From Nannocystis pusilla (GTDB lineage Bacteria > Myxococcota_A > Polyangia > Nannocystales > Nannocystaceae), in NCBI RefSeq assembly GCF_020073745.1, contig NZ_JAIRAU010000005.1, positions 62,001 to 126,000 of the forward strand: a stretch of DNA of 64,000 bases, given 5' to 3'. Position numbers and translations under genes: made by a program. Below, in pieces: positions 36,016 to 44,299 of the stretch (positions within the stretch are counted from its first letter, which is position 1; each line of letters opens with the position of its first letter). The notes under the pieces are model-generated. The model saw only the letters and a list, made by a program, of their open reading frames with translations. It did not search any database and was not told where the DNA came from.

Positions 36016-36422
36016 GATAAGCTGTCGGCACCGCCCGCACAGAAATGCTCGGAATCCCCGCTCGTCCTCGTCGATGGCGTCGCCACTCCGCCGCCGACAT
36101 CCGCTTGCCTTCCTGAAATCGCCGCGGTACCTTCACCCCGTCGATCCTCGTCTGGCCTTTGGGCCATCTTCGACACCGAGCGCTGCGGGCTGCCACACAC
36201 CGCAGCGCTCACCCTTTTCTGGACGGCTGCACCTCTCTACCCGCAGCGCCGTTCCCGTCCGCGAATTCAACCCAAGGACCAGCTGGTCTGGTTCACCCTC
36301 GGCCCGCTTGGTTAGCTGGCTTACACATCAGGCAAGAGCCGCCGAGCCGCTGCGTCACCGGTCGCATGTCTCGTCGGCGAATTCACGCGGATCCTGGCCG
36401 GCGCTAACATTACGCGGCCCGC

Positions 36423-36518
36423 GGTGTTTGTTCGGCGTGCCGCGGGCGAGGTGTTGTTCGCCGTGTGGGTGATCGCCGTGTGTTGCTCGGCGTGGGGGTG
36501 TTGCACCAAGCAACACCC
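36423..36518. repeat. Imperfect GTGTTGnTCGSCGTG repeats ending in a 9-bp hairpin
   Basis: Three related units (TGTTTGTTCGGCGTG, GTGTTGTTCGCCGTG, GTGTTGCTCGGCGTG) are spaced about 30 bases apart, followed by a perfect 9-bp stem GGGTGTTGC / GCAACACCC with a five-base loop (36496-36518). No coding frame explains them. Could be a protein-binding array or a structured RNA; there is no U-tract after the hairpin, so it is not a standard terminator. Confidence 0.45.
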
Positions 36519-36627
36519 GCGTGCCATGCAAATACTACGACCTCGGGCCGGTCGCAGGCGTTATCGTCACCGTGTTCCAGGCCCGTGCGAAGGGTTCGCC
36601 GAGCCGCACGCCCTGACAGGCCCCGTC

Positions 36628-37005
36628 ATGGACAAGATCATCCGCTTCGCCCGTTCCTTCCCGACCCTCGCCGACGCTCCGCTCGAGCCGTGGGACCCGT
36701 TCAAGTTCGACGCGTGGGCTGCAAGTCGGGGTGGTACGACTGGCTTTCGTCGCGCGGCCTCACTGCAGCACGCGAGCGCGTGCGTGCTCGCGGTCTGGAG
36801 TACTCGGCAGGACGTCGTCGAGGCTCTGCAGAGCGCGTTCACGGAATACCGGCAACCCTACGTGCTCGAGGCCATGCATGAGCTCGCTATAGCGAGGAGG
36901 AGGTGGCGCGTCGGCGCCTTCCACGTCATCACGGCGCTGGCGGTGTGGGACGACGAACACCGTGCGGCGTTCCTGGCGTGGGCCCGCGAGCCGTGGTGGT
37001 GTTGA
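36628..37005 (+). CDS. Hypothetical 125-aa protein
   Basis: Starts MDKIIRFARSFPTLADAPLE with coding-like third positions throughout. The C-terminal part WRVGAFHVITALAVWDDEHR ends with AAFLAWAREPWWC. I recall similar small cytoplasmic proteins of unknown function in other myxobacteria (RFxxxEALxVWDxxHRxAFxAWxxxPWWP type). The middle (AASRGGTTGFRRAASLQ) might reflect compensating indels because an alternative frame reads WYDWLSSRGLTAAR there. No function known. Confidence 0.55.
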   Translation: MDKIIRFARSFPTLADAPLEPWDPFKFDAWAASRGGTTGFRRAASLQHASACVLAVWSTRQDVVEALQSAFTEYRQPYVLEAMHELAIARRRWRVGAFHVITALAVWDDEHRAAFLAWAREPWWC

Positions 37006-37458
37006 GCGATGGACTTCCGCACTGCCCACGACGTCCCGCTCGATCCGGCACGGGTCCCCAAGTCGAGATCGAGCCCGGCCGCGGGGCCTTTTCCGCTCCG
37101 GGAGAAGAACTGGAACAGCGGCAGAGAACGCGGTTCCACTTGGAACGCGCGGGGCGGCCTACAACCGGGCTTGAGCCACAGTTACGCGAAGAATTTGGTG
37201 AAATCATGTACGGGCGGCGCTGGACCCCCCTACGGGCTCCTTTACGGTGGGACGTCTCGAAAAGAGCCAAATTCGCTACGAGATCGAGACGAAATTCGAG
37301 ACAACCGGGGGATCGCGCCATCGCGCATACGGCCTTGGGAGTACGCAGGGGCCTCCGCCGGACCAAGCCCTCGGGCCGCGGGCCCGGCGGCCGTCGAGAC
37401 AAGGTCCTCCGTGTTGCGGAGGGGCGATCTGTACTTTGCGACATGCCGCCCTGGGCAA
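37006..37458. other. Gene-free stretch
   Basis: About 450 bases of mixed composition, less G+C-rich near 37130-37320, with only chance frames. No promoter or repeat stands out. Confidence 0.5.
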
Positions 37459-38008
37459 CTACTGCGGGGTAACCATGAGCGCGATCCGGTGGCCGAGCAG
37501 CGGCTTGATCGCGCCATTGGGCTTCTGGCACAGCGTCGTCATGCCATCGCCGACACCGAGCTCACGATCGGCGTTCCACATGGGGAACGAACGCGCCGAG
37601 TTGGTGCCCCCCCGAGGTACGGCATGAACGTGAGCTTGGGCGCGGTCTTCCCCGCGGGGGTGATCATCAAGCCGTAGCCGTCGCCGAGGTCGGTGAGACA
37701 GGTCGGGTCCTGCGGGTCGCTCGGCTTGGCGGTCTTGGCAAACAGGTACAGCCGGTCGGTGTTGTTGTTAAGGGAGATCAGCGTGTGCTGCTGAACGGTC
37801 CACTGCTGGCTCGCCGGCGACGCGCTGGTCAGGGCGGCGTCGGTGGCCGTCGCCACAGGTGTTCTTGCTGCATGCGTTGGTGCACGCGTCAGCGTCGTCG
37901 CCGTTGCCATCGTCGCACTCCTCGACGCCCGCGTGCACGAGCCCGTCGCCGCAGCTCGCCGGCTCGCAGTTCGGCAGGCACGCGTCCGTGTCGATCTGGT
38001 TGCCGAAG
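37459..38008 (-). pseudogene. DUF4215-type Cys-rich repeat gene, truncated by the integrated element and frameshifted
   Basis: Reading left from 38008: GNQIDTDACLPNCEPASCGD and VEECDDGNGDDADACTNACS are classic myxobacterial DUF4215 repeats. After CGDG the frame slips (near 37850) and continues SQQWTVQQHTLISLNNNTDR and GDGYGLMITPAGKTAPKLTF. It slips again near 37605 and ends NSARSFPMWNADRELGVGDG and TTLCQKPNGAIKPLLGHRIA to a TAG at 37459. The 5' part is cut off next to the integrase gene: DDGN has become DFGN at the edge. The missing front should lie beyond the far end of the element. Confidence 0.75.
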
Positions 38009-38030
38009 TCCAAACCTACCCGTAACTCAC
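38004..38030. other. Probable attachment-site junction of the integrated element
   Basis: Host DUF4215 homology ends at about 38004-38010 and the integrase stop codon is at 38027-38029. The crossover should be in these few bases. The core cannot be defined without the other junction. Confidence 0.5.
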
Positions 38031-39502
38031 GTCAGGAGCGTGAATTCCGGGGTGTTGCCACGAGTTGCCTTGGCGTTGCCGAAGGCGTCGGGGTCCGCGA
38101 GCGCCGCGACGGCCTGCGCCGCGAGCTCGCCCTGGTTGAGGTGGATGTAGTACTTCATGGTCGTCGCCATCCGTGCGTGGCGGGCGAGCGCCTGAAGCGC
38201 GTACGGGCTCACGCCCATGCGAGCGAGCAAGGTCAGCACGCTGTGGCGGATCCGGTGCGGACCGTAGACGGCCAGGCGCGCGAGACCCTGCGCGCGTCGC
38301 ACTCGCATCCCGAGCGTGCCCTCGAGGACATACTCCCTGCGTTCCCGAGGGAAGCTGTGGGGGCTGTACTCGCCGTCCGGCACGAACACGAAGTCGCCGC
38401 GCGGGCGGTAGCCCCGCAGGGCTTCGACGAGTCGGGGCGAGAGGGGTACCACACCGTCCTCGCCCTTCGCCGTGTCTTGCAGGACGCCCCTGGAGACGCA
38501 CCGCGTGACCTCCATCGTGTGCTCGCTCAGGCTGATGTCCTTCCACATCAACCCGGCGCACTCGCCGATCCGCAGCGCGCCATCCGTGAGCAGCAGGTGC
38601 AGGGCCCGTTCCTCCTCGTTCTTGGCGACCGCGATGAAGCGCTCGAGGCCCTCGCGGGAGTAGACCTCGACTTTCGGCTTGCGCTGCTTGGCCCACGTGA
38701 GCTCAGGCAGGTCGTGCCCTTTCGGGAGCTCGCCCTCGCTCTGCGCGTAGCGGAGCGCGACGGAGACCGACTCGCAGATCTGGCGCGTGTAGGAGTACGA
38801 CAAGTTCAACTCCTGCCTCATGCGCTTGCGGAGACGCGAGAGGAGCTTCTCGTCGATCTCGTCCAGCCGGATCGGTCCGAGGACCTCACGAATGTGAAGC
38901 GCCCAGGCGGACTCGTAATTGAGCTTCGAGCTGTGTTTGAGCTCGGCGACGTGGCCAGCCAAGAACTGGGGCCAGAACTCCGCGAGGGTCTTGACGGTGT
39001 TGTGATTCGGATGCTTGGGACTCTCTCCTTCCTTTCTCTCGACATTGTCGACCTTGGCGGGCTCACGGCACAGCTCCCGATAGAGCTTGAACGCCTCGGC
39101 ACGCCCCCACTCGGTCGCGGCGACCGCGTCCATCCCGACCGGGGCCACGATGCGGCGACGGACAGGCTGGGCGGGGTCGAGCGGGTGGGTGAGATGGATG
39201 TCGACATGCTGGCGGGTTCGGTCTTTGAAGTATGGGCGGCAGGTGACTTCCAGTTCGTCTCGCACGCTGGACTCTTTCCGCCCCCTCGCTTCCTGTTCCG
39301 CCAGCCAGCGTACGAGATCGCGCCGCGCGTACGCAATCCTGCGGCCCATGCGCAGCACGGGTGGGCCGGCCCCCTCTGAACGCCATTTCTCCAGGGTCCG
39401 CGGGCTCAGTTTGAGAAAATTCGCGGCATCCTCTGCCGTGAGGACTGCATCAGAATCGCATATGTCGAGAGATCTCTCTCGTGCAATACTCCTAACGCCC
39501 AC
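38027..39502 (-). CDS. Tyrosine recombinase (integrase) with N-terminal excisionase-like winged helix
   Basis: 491 aa from GTG at 39502, chosen for the strong purine-rich site AAAGGGGGGG just upstream. Residues about 18-70 form a MerR/excisionase-type DNA-binding domain (LTAEDAANFLKLSPRTLEKW). Next is a SAM-like core-binding domain, then the catalytic domain with Arg in DGALRIGECAGL, HRIRHS (HxxR), LARHARMATTMKYY (His and nucleophile Tyr). All catalytic residues are present. It would integrate and excise the element; the fused winged helix may help bind arm sites. It ends 20 bases from the disrupted host gene. Confidence 0.9.
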   Translation of the reverse strand: MGVRSIARERSLDICDSDAVLTAEDAANFLKLSPRTLEKWRSEGAGPPVLRMGRRIAYARRDLVRWLAEQEARGRKESSVRDELEVTCRPYFKDRTRQHVDIHLTHPLDPAQPVRRRIVAPVGMDAVAATEWGRAEAFKLYRELCREPAKVDNVERKEGESPKHPNHNTVKTLAEFWPQFLAGHVAELKHSSKLNYESAWALHIREVLGPIRLDEIDEKLLSRLRKRMRQELNLSYSYTRQICESVSVALRYAQSEGELPKGHDLPELTWAKQRKPKVEVYSREGLERFIAVAKNEEERALHLLLTDGALRIGECAGLMWKDISLSEHTMEVTRCVSRGVLQDTAKGEDGVVPLSPRLVEALRGYRPRGDFVFVPDGEYSPHSFPRERREYVLEGTLGMRVRRAQGLARLAVYGPHRIRHSVLTLLARMGVSPYALQALARHARMATTMKYYIHLNQGELAAQAVAALADPDAFGNAKATRGNTPEFTLLT

Positions 39503-39740
39503 AGCCCCCCCTTTCACCTGTTGTGGCCCACCGTCCACTGCGATCATCCGATTCCGAGCGCCATCAAACGCCGAATGCTTCCGGACGCTCGTGCCCGCGG
39601 TGGCTATCTCCGCGAGATCTAGCGAGCCGCAGGTTCTCGCGGTCACGTTCGCTCGAACAACCGAATCGGAGGATCCCCGCGACGTAGTCGATCATTACAT
39701 CAAGCGAACCCAACTCCGGTCATTGTCGGGCACCGTTTGA

Positions 39741-39947
39741 TCACTTCATCATCTCACGGGCACGATGCATCCCGTTCCGACTTCCCAGAAGGTATCCGGC
39801 GAGGCCGAAAAACACCCCGGAGATGCCCATGCCGACGAGCGTTGTCTGGGCGTTACTGGCTCGCACTTGCGCTACCGCCTGGGTGCAGCGCACCAGAGAC
39901 AGCTTCAGGGTCGTTACCTCTCGCTCCAACTCTTCGATTGTCGCCAT
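39741..39947 (-). CDS. Small coiled-coil membrane protein
   Basis: 68 aa: a short N-terminal coiled coil (IEELEREVTTLKLSLVRCTQ) and one membrane helix (LVGMGISGVFFGLAGYLLGS) with a basic C-terminus. The layout resembles phage spanin, holin-accessory or small virion membrane proteins, but no family is recognised. The intergenic stretch on either side (39503-39740 and 39948-40083) is less G+C-rich and probably contains control signals. Confidence 0.6.
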   Translation of the reverse strand: MATIEELEREVTTLKLSLVRCTQAVAQVRASNAQTTLVGMGISGVFFGLAGYLLGSRNGMHRAREMMK

Positions 39948-40083
39948 CGTCGCTTCTCTCCGTTTCTATCGGCGGTATTGTCCGCCGGACAGTACTACCC
40001 CCCCAGTGCGATACTCCTCGATGTGTTTGGGATGTGCCTCCTGACTGCTGCTCGAACGAACGCAGCTCGATCCATGGCGAGTA

Positions 40084-40716
40084 TTACCTCCGCAAGACCC
40101 ATATTCCACCGATGACGACGGCGCCGATGCTGAGGACGCCGACGCCGATCATCAGCGCCCTGCCGACGCCCTCGCCGACGGCGCCGACGCCCTCGCCGAG
40201 GCCCTTGCCGATGTGCTCGACGGCACCGAATACATGCTCGCTCGCGGCTCTGCCGGCCTCACCGAGCGCATCGAGGCGCGCACCGAGCCAGGCCTGCCAG
40301 CCCTTCGCGTCCGCGGCGACAGCGAGATCGAGCGCGTCGATCTTGTCAACCCACGCGGCGACGGGGTAGCTGCGGGCGATGAGGCTCGGTACCAGCGGGT
40401 CGGCGCCGAGGAGCAGCTCACCACGCAGGCCCCACTCGCGGGGCGCCGCCATGATGAAGTTGAGGACCTCGAGCTTGCGCGTATGGGTCAGGAGCTCGTC
40501 GATGAAGATGTTGATCTCGCCGCGGAGCGTGCGCGAGGCGTATTCATCGGCGGCGGCCTCGGTCGCGCCGTGCTTGATCGCCGTCTCGCGGCTCTCCTTG
40601 TGCTTCTGCTGAAGAAGCTGCCAGAGCTTGAGGCGGTTCGCGCGATAGTTTTTGGTCTGCGGGCTCGTCTCCATCTCCAGCAGGCCCGGCGGATCTTCGG
40701 GAGTCGGTTGTGCCAT
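40084..40716 (-). CDS. Tail-anchored membrane protein of the element
   Basis: 210 aa. Helical N-terminal domain (RANRLKLWQLLQQKHKESRE, LRGEINIFIDELLTHTRKLE), Ala-rich middle with amphipathic Gly/Glu repeats (VGAVGEGVGRAL), and a C-terminal membrane helix (IGVGVLSIGAVVIGGIWVL) followed by two Arg. No signal peptide, so a C-terminally anchored topology is likely. Family not recognised; similar tail-anchored proteins recur in this element. Confidence 0.65.
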   Translation of the reverse strand: MAQPTPEDPPGLLEMETSPQTKNYRANRLKLWQLLQQKHKESRETAIKHGATEAAADEYASRTLRGEINIFIDELLTHTRKLEVLNFIMAAPREWGLRGELLLGADPLVPSLIARSYPVAAWVDKIDALDLAVAADAKGWQAWLGARLDALGEAGRAASEHVFGAVEHIGKGLGEGVGAVGEGVGRALMIGVGVLSIGAVVIGGIWVLRR

Positions 40717-40815
40717 GACATGTACCTTCCGGGGCTAACCCAGCGATTGAGCAATGCAGCGGCAGCGGTCGGTGTCTACCAGGCAGCGCCGAGGCGTGCT
40801 CGGATGATGATGACT

Positions 40816-42345
40816 TCAGAACATCCTGTGCGCGGGCTCGTGCGGCGGCGAACCGCGGGCATCGCTCGCGGGCGAGGAGGCGTCGACGCTCGCCCGCTGC
40901 GACGTGTTGGGATCGGGACGGGCCAGTCTGACGACTGCACGGCCATCTGGCTCTTCAGACAACTTCGGCGGTGGCTCGGGGTCAGGGTGCGAGCGCGGCG
41001 GTCCCGAGATTTGCTGGCGGAAGAGGTCGCGGAGGCCGCAGAGCGCGGTCTGAAGGATTCGGTGCTGCTCTGCGGCGATCTGTGCGATCTGCTCCTGCAC
41101 CCGGCTCGCGTCGTCCCTCATCGTCGCCTGGACGACGTCGAGTACCCGGCGCAGCTCCGCGCGGTGTTCGGAGTGGATGCGTTGGAGTTCGGCGCGGTGC
41201 TCAGCGTGGACGCGCTGGAGCTCGGCCCGATGCTCGGCCTGCTGGCGCTGGTGTTCCGCGTGGTGCTCGGCCTGGAGGTCGTGGAGGATGGCGTGCAAAG
41301 ATTCGAGCAGAGCGGCCACCTGTTCGGCCGGGTAGCCCCTGGTGCCCGCGAGCATCTCGACGTGCTGACGAATGGGCTCGGGCGTGGGCGCCGGACGTAG
41401 GGGCGTGCTCAAGAGCGAGGCCCTGAGCGCGTCCCGCTGCGCGATGAGGGTGTCGATGTGCGCACTGAGCATATCGAGCTCGCGCTCTCCTGTCGGGTCG
41501 CCGGCTGATGGGACGGCAGCTCCATCGGTGCGAGGTGCGGCGGCGGGGCTCGTGGCCGCCGCCCCAAAGGACAGGTTCCCCGCGGTCCAGATCGGGGCGG
41601 TCACCTGCGCCGGTGAGCTGTCTCTTGGAGCAGCTCTGTTCGCGGCCTGAGCGGAGGCCGATGATGGAGCCGGGGTCGGTTGAACAGCGGCGGATCCAGG
41701 AGATGCGGGACTGGCGAAGAATCCGAGGAACGGCGCGCCAGGCGGATTGCCGGGCGCATGCTGGAATTGTGTCGCCACAGGCGCGGCGGCTGCGGGCGGA
41801 CCGGGGTGTCCCATGGGCTGCACGACGTACGGATATGCGGGCTGGTGTGCCAGGGCTGGCTGGATCTGGCCGGGCGTGTCCGGGGTGAACCCCGAAGGCG
41901 ATGGGACGAATGGATGCCCCTGCGTCTGTGCCGGCGCGGGCGGGGCGGCGGCGGGACCCGCGGCCTGGGGCTGCGCGAACGTGATCGGCGCGATGAACCC
42001 AAACGGCGACGCCATGTGCGGCGGGACCGGATGCTGCCCGGGCATGAGCGCCGCTGGACCGGGGTGAAACCCGAAGGGAGGGGGCTGCATCGGCCAGGGC
42101 TGCAGTGCGCCGGCGAAGCTGAGTGAGCTACCGACAGGAGCGGTCGGCGGCCGCATAACCGGAGCCTGGCCCGAAAGCAAGGCGGTGATCTGCGGCCCGT
42201 AGGGCCCGCTGAGCAAGGCGGCCAGGTCCGCGCCGGCGGCCGGCGGTGGGCTCGCGGACGCTTCCTGGCGACGCGCGGGCCTTCGTGCGGCGGCGAGCAT
42301 GTGGAGGATGTTCTGCACCGAGGACGAGGGTGTCTGTTGGGACAT
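40816..42345 (-). CDS. Pro/Ala-rich protein with 11-residue coiled-coil repeats
   Basis: 509 aa. Residues about 30-270 are dominated by Pro, Ala, Gly, Gln and Phe (disordered or fibrous). Residues about 350-400 contain four tandem hendecads of the form AEHRAELQRVH, AEHRAELQRIH, SEHRAELRRVL after AEHHAEHQRQQ, which predict a right-handed coiled coil. The C-terminus is polar. ATG at 42345 has AGGAGA upstream. It may be a structural stalk or spike, or a scaffold. No family known. Confidence 0.65.
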   Translation of the reverse strand: MSQQTPSSSVQNILHMLAAARRPARRQEASASPPPAAGADLAALLSGPYGPQITALLSGQAPVMRPPTAPVGSSLSFAGALQPWPMQPPPFGFHPGPAALMPGQHPVPPHMASPFGFIAPITFAQPQAAGPAAAPPAPAQTQGHPFVPSPSGFTPDTPGQIQPALAHQPAYPYVVQPMGHPGPPAAAAPVATQFQHAPGNPPGAPFLGFFASPASPGSAAVQPTPAPSSASAQAANRAAPRDSSPAQVTAPIWTAGNLSFGAAATSPAAAPRTDGAAVPSAGDPTGERELDMLSAHIDTLIAQRDALRASLLSTPLRPAPTPEPIRQHVEMLAGTRGYPAEQVAALLESLHAILHDLQAEHHAEHQRQQAEHRAELQRVHAEHRAELQRIHSEHRAELRRVLDVVQATMRDDASRVQEQIAQIAAEQHRILQTALCGLRDLFRQQISGPPRSHPDPEPPPKLSEEPDGRAVVRLARPDPNTSQRASVDASSPASDARGSPPHEPAHRMF

Positions 42346-42353
42346 GTCTTCTC

Positions 42354-42641
42354 CTACATTCGGGCTTGCCGCGCGCCGCGCAGGCCGAGGGTGTTCTGCT
42401 CCGCGACGACGGTGTATGTGCCGGGGTTGACGACGAAGATCGGGGCGCTGGGTGTGGCTACGAGCTTGAAGGTGGCGGGCTCGCCGGCTCGCTGCCGGGT
42501 GATGAGGATTTGGCCGCGGACGACGATGAACGCGAGCGCCTCACCGGGCTCGACGACCTCGACGCAATGCTCGCCGCGCGCCATGACCAGCGCGCCGAGG
42601 TTGTAGCGACCGCCGCGGACATTGGTGAGGCCGAAATGCAT
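42354..42641 (-). CDS. Small beta-rich protein of the element
   Basis: 95 aa, mostly predicted beta strands (LGALVMARGEHCVEVVEPGE, ALAFIVVRGQILITRQ, PIFVVNPGTYTVVAEQ), suggesting a compact beta-sandwich or beta-barrel. It ends eight bases before the Pro-rich coiled-coil gene starts, so they are co-transcribed. Could be a small capsid or decoration protein; no family recognised. Confidence 0.6.
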   Translation of the reverse strand: MHFGLTNVRGGRYNLGALVMARGEHCVEVVEPGEALAFIVVRGQILITRQRAGEPATFKLVATPSAPIFVVNPGTYTVVAEQNTLGLRGARQARM

Positions 42642-42650
42642 GGTCGTCCT

Positions 42651-43097
42651 TCAGGAGAGGTCTTCGGCCGACGTCGATCCTTGCGCGGGGGTACGCGAGC
42701 CTCCGCTGCGCTCGTCGGCGGGTTGTCGGCCCGACGCGGCCTCTTCCCCCGCGCACGAGCTCGTCGCCCCTCTCGCGCTCGTCCCCGCCTTCGCGCGGGC
42801 AGCGGGATCCGCCGCGCGCATGAGGCTGTGCATCAGGCTGGCCTCGACCTGGACCCCGTCGCGCATGTGCTGCAGCAGTGCTTGCCTCACCGCCGCTGGA
42901 TCGGCGTCGCTCGCCAGCGCGAGCTGAGCCGAGCACAGGATGTTCGAGAACGAGGTGATCTTCGTGCAGGCGAGGTCGAGCCACAGATCGAGCGGGCGCT
43001 CGACCTGGGACGGGGGAGCCGCCTTGTCGCGGAGGTCCTTGAGATCGCGGAGAGTGATTCGCAGGGTGTGAATGATGTCGTCGAGCTGGATATACAT
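42651..43097 (-). CDS. Hypothetical helical protein of the element
   Basis: 148 aa from ATG at 43097 (AAGGA upstream). Helical first half (MYIQLDDIIHTLRITLRDLK, LWLDLACTKITSFSNILCSA, VRQALLQHMRDGVQVEASLM), then a polar, Ser/Gly/Ala-rich tail from about residue 100. No membrane segment. Function unknown; lies between the M23 enzyme and the small beta-rich protein in the operon. Confidence 0.6.
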   Translation of the reverse strand: MYIQLDDIIHTLRITLRDLKDLRDKAAPPSQVERPLDLWLDLACTKITSFSNILCSAQLALASDADPAAVRQALLQHMRDGVQVEASLMHSLMRAADPAARAKAGTSARGATSSCAGEEAASGRQPADERSGGSRTPAQGSTSAEDLS

Positions 43098-43125
43098 GTT
43101 GATTCCTTGTGCCGCCAACGCGGCG

Positions 43126-44019
43126 TCATCGAGATTCAGAGCTGCTCATGATGAACGCGGCGGCGACACCCGCGAGTGTGAGGCCAGCGACCACGCCGCC
43201 GATGATCTTGAGCGAGGCGAAGAGGTCCGTCGATTTCGAGGGCATGCCCTCGGGGACAGCTTCGCTATTGCAGTCTTCCAACGAGCCGCAAGGGGCCTGG
43301 GCCTTGAGTGCGGTCTGGATCGCGTCCTCGGTTTCGGGGCCCCACTTGCCGTCGACGCTGATCTTGAGAGCGGTCTGCGCGGCCTTGAGGGCCTCGATCG
43401 CGGCTGAGCCCCACGCGGCGCCGACGTCGCCCTTGTAGAAACCGAGGTCGGCGAGCGCCTGGAGGCGCTGGCGCGTCTGCAGCAGCGACATGTTACTGCC
43501 GACCATTCGCTCGATGTAGTTGGTGGGGTTCAGTAGACCGGTCGGCGGCGGATCGTCCTTCCACCAGCGCGAGTTCGCGGTGCGGGCCGGCTCGGCCTTG
43601 TACGCCTCGAGGTGCAGCATGCCGTAGCCGCCCACGATCCTGCCGAGCTTGTCGCCCTTCTTGACGCGCTGGCCGTGAACGAGCCCGAACTCCTTGTGGG
43701 ACCCGGCGATGACGCCGCCGAGCACGAGGAAGAGGCCCGAGTCCGTGCGCAAGAAGACGGCACGCGTGCCGTCGGTCCAGCCCTTGTCGAGGCCGGCGAT
43801 CATGCCGTCCTCGGGCGCGATCACGAGAGCACTGTTCGGCGCGTCGGTGAGGTCGACGCCGGCGTGCCAGCGCTGACAGGTCTGTGTGGTGCAGCCGAAG
43901 GGGCGACCGCCGCCGAGACTCCACGTAGCGAACTTTGGCGTTACCGTCGGCAGTGGCCACGCGGGCTTGTCGGCACCGCCGGCCATCGGAATCTTCTCCC
44001 AGTCGGGCGAGCGAGCCAT
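43126..44019 (-). CDS. M23 peptidase with peptidoglycan-binding domain and C-terminal membrane anchor
   Basis: 297 aa from ATG at 44019. The M23/LytM domain (about 40-160) has RWHAGVDL (HxxxD) and MLHLEAY (HxE-type, replacing HLH/HFE). A PG-binding-1 domain follows (about 175-235; LQTRQRLQALADLGFYKGDV, VDGKWGPETEDAIQTALKAQ), then a C-terminal membrane helix (IIGGVVAGLTLAGVAAAFIM). It should cleave murein cross-links during entry or exit. Anchoring at the C-terminus without a signal peptide fits a virion membrane protein better than a secreted endolysin. Confidence 0.85.
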   Translation of the reverse strand: MARSPDWEKIPMAGGADKPAWPLPTVTPKFATWSLGGGRPFGCTTQTCQRWHAGVDLTDAPNSALVIAPEDGMIAGLDKGWTDGTRAVFLRTDSGLFLVLGGVIAGSHKEFGLVHGQRVKKGDKLGRIVGGYGMLHLEAYKAEPARTANSRWWKDDPPPTGLLNPTNYIERMVGSNMSLLQTRQRLQALADLGFYKGDVGAAWGSAAIEALKAAQTALKISVDGKWGPETEDAIQTALKAQAPCGSLEDCNSEAVPEGMPSKSTDLFASLKIIGGVVAGLTLAGVAAAFIMSSSESR

Positions 44020-44020
44020 G

Positions 44021-44299
44021 TCAGTGCGTCCTCCCTTGCCCCCGGTCGCCGGCGTAGACAGCCTCCATGTCATCCACGTGGGCGTCGATGTAGACCTCGA
44101 GGAGCTCGTCGGCGGCGCGTCGCGGATCCTTCTCGGAGGTGAGGCTGAGGCCAATCGCCTCCAGCGTCTTTTGGGCGACGAGATCCGCGAGCGCGTCGCG
44201 GCGGCAGGTTTGAAAGAGGCAGCATGCGAGGACGCGGCGCTCCGGCGAGAGCGCGTCGAGCGCGGCTGCGGCGGCGGCTTTGAGATTTTCTTGCTTCAC
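44021..44299 (-). CDS. Small helical protein of the element
   Basis: 92 aa from GTG at 44299, overlapping the stop of the giant polyvalent gene (GTGA). All-helical, Ala-rich (LKAAAAAALDALSPERRVLA, ADELLEVYIDAHVDDMEAVY), no membrane segment. Position suggests a cofactor of the giant protein. No family recognised. Confidence 0.6.
   Translation of the reverse strand: MKQENLKAAAAAALDALSPERRVLACCLFQTCRRDALADLVAQKTLEAIGLSLTSEKDPRRAADELLEVYIDAHVDDMEAVYAGDRGQGRTH

Larger units (their letters stand above)
33732..36110 (-). mobile_element. IS21-family element, defective
   Basis: Four overlapping minus-strand genes (zinc ribbon, LERPWRS protein, IstA, truncated IstB). Terminal inverted repeats and target duplication were not found, so the limits are approximate. 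The break in IstB suggests that the right end was deleted. Confidence 0.75.

Noticed and set aside
36496..36518. Rho-independent terminator
   Set aside because: Strong 9-bp stem but no run of T on either strand after it.
39979..39991. TGTCC-GCC-GGACA as a family member
   Set aside because: Three-base spacing instead of four; may be a chance dyad in the intergenic region.
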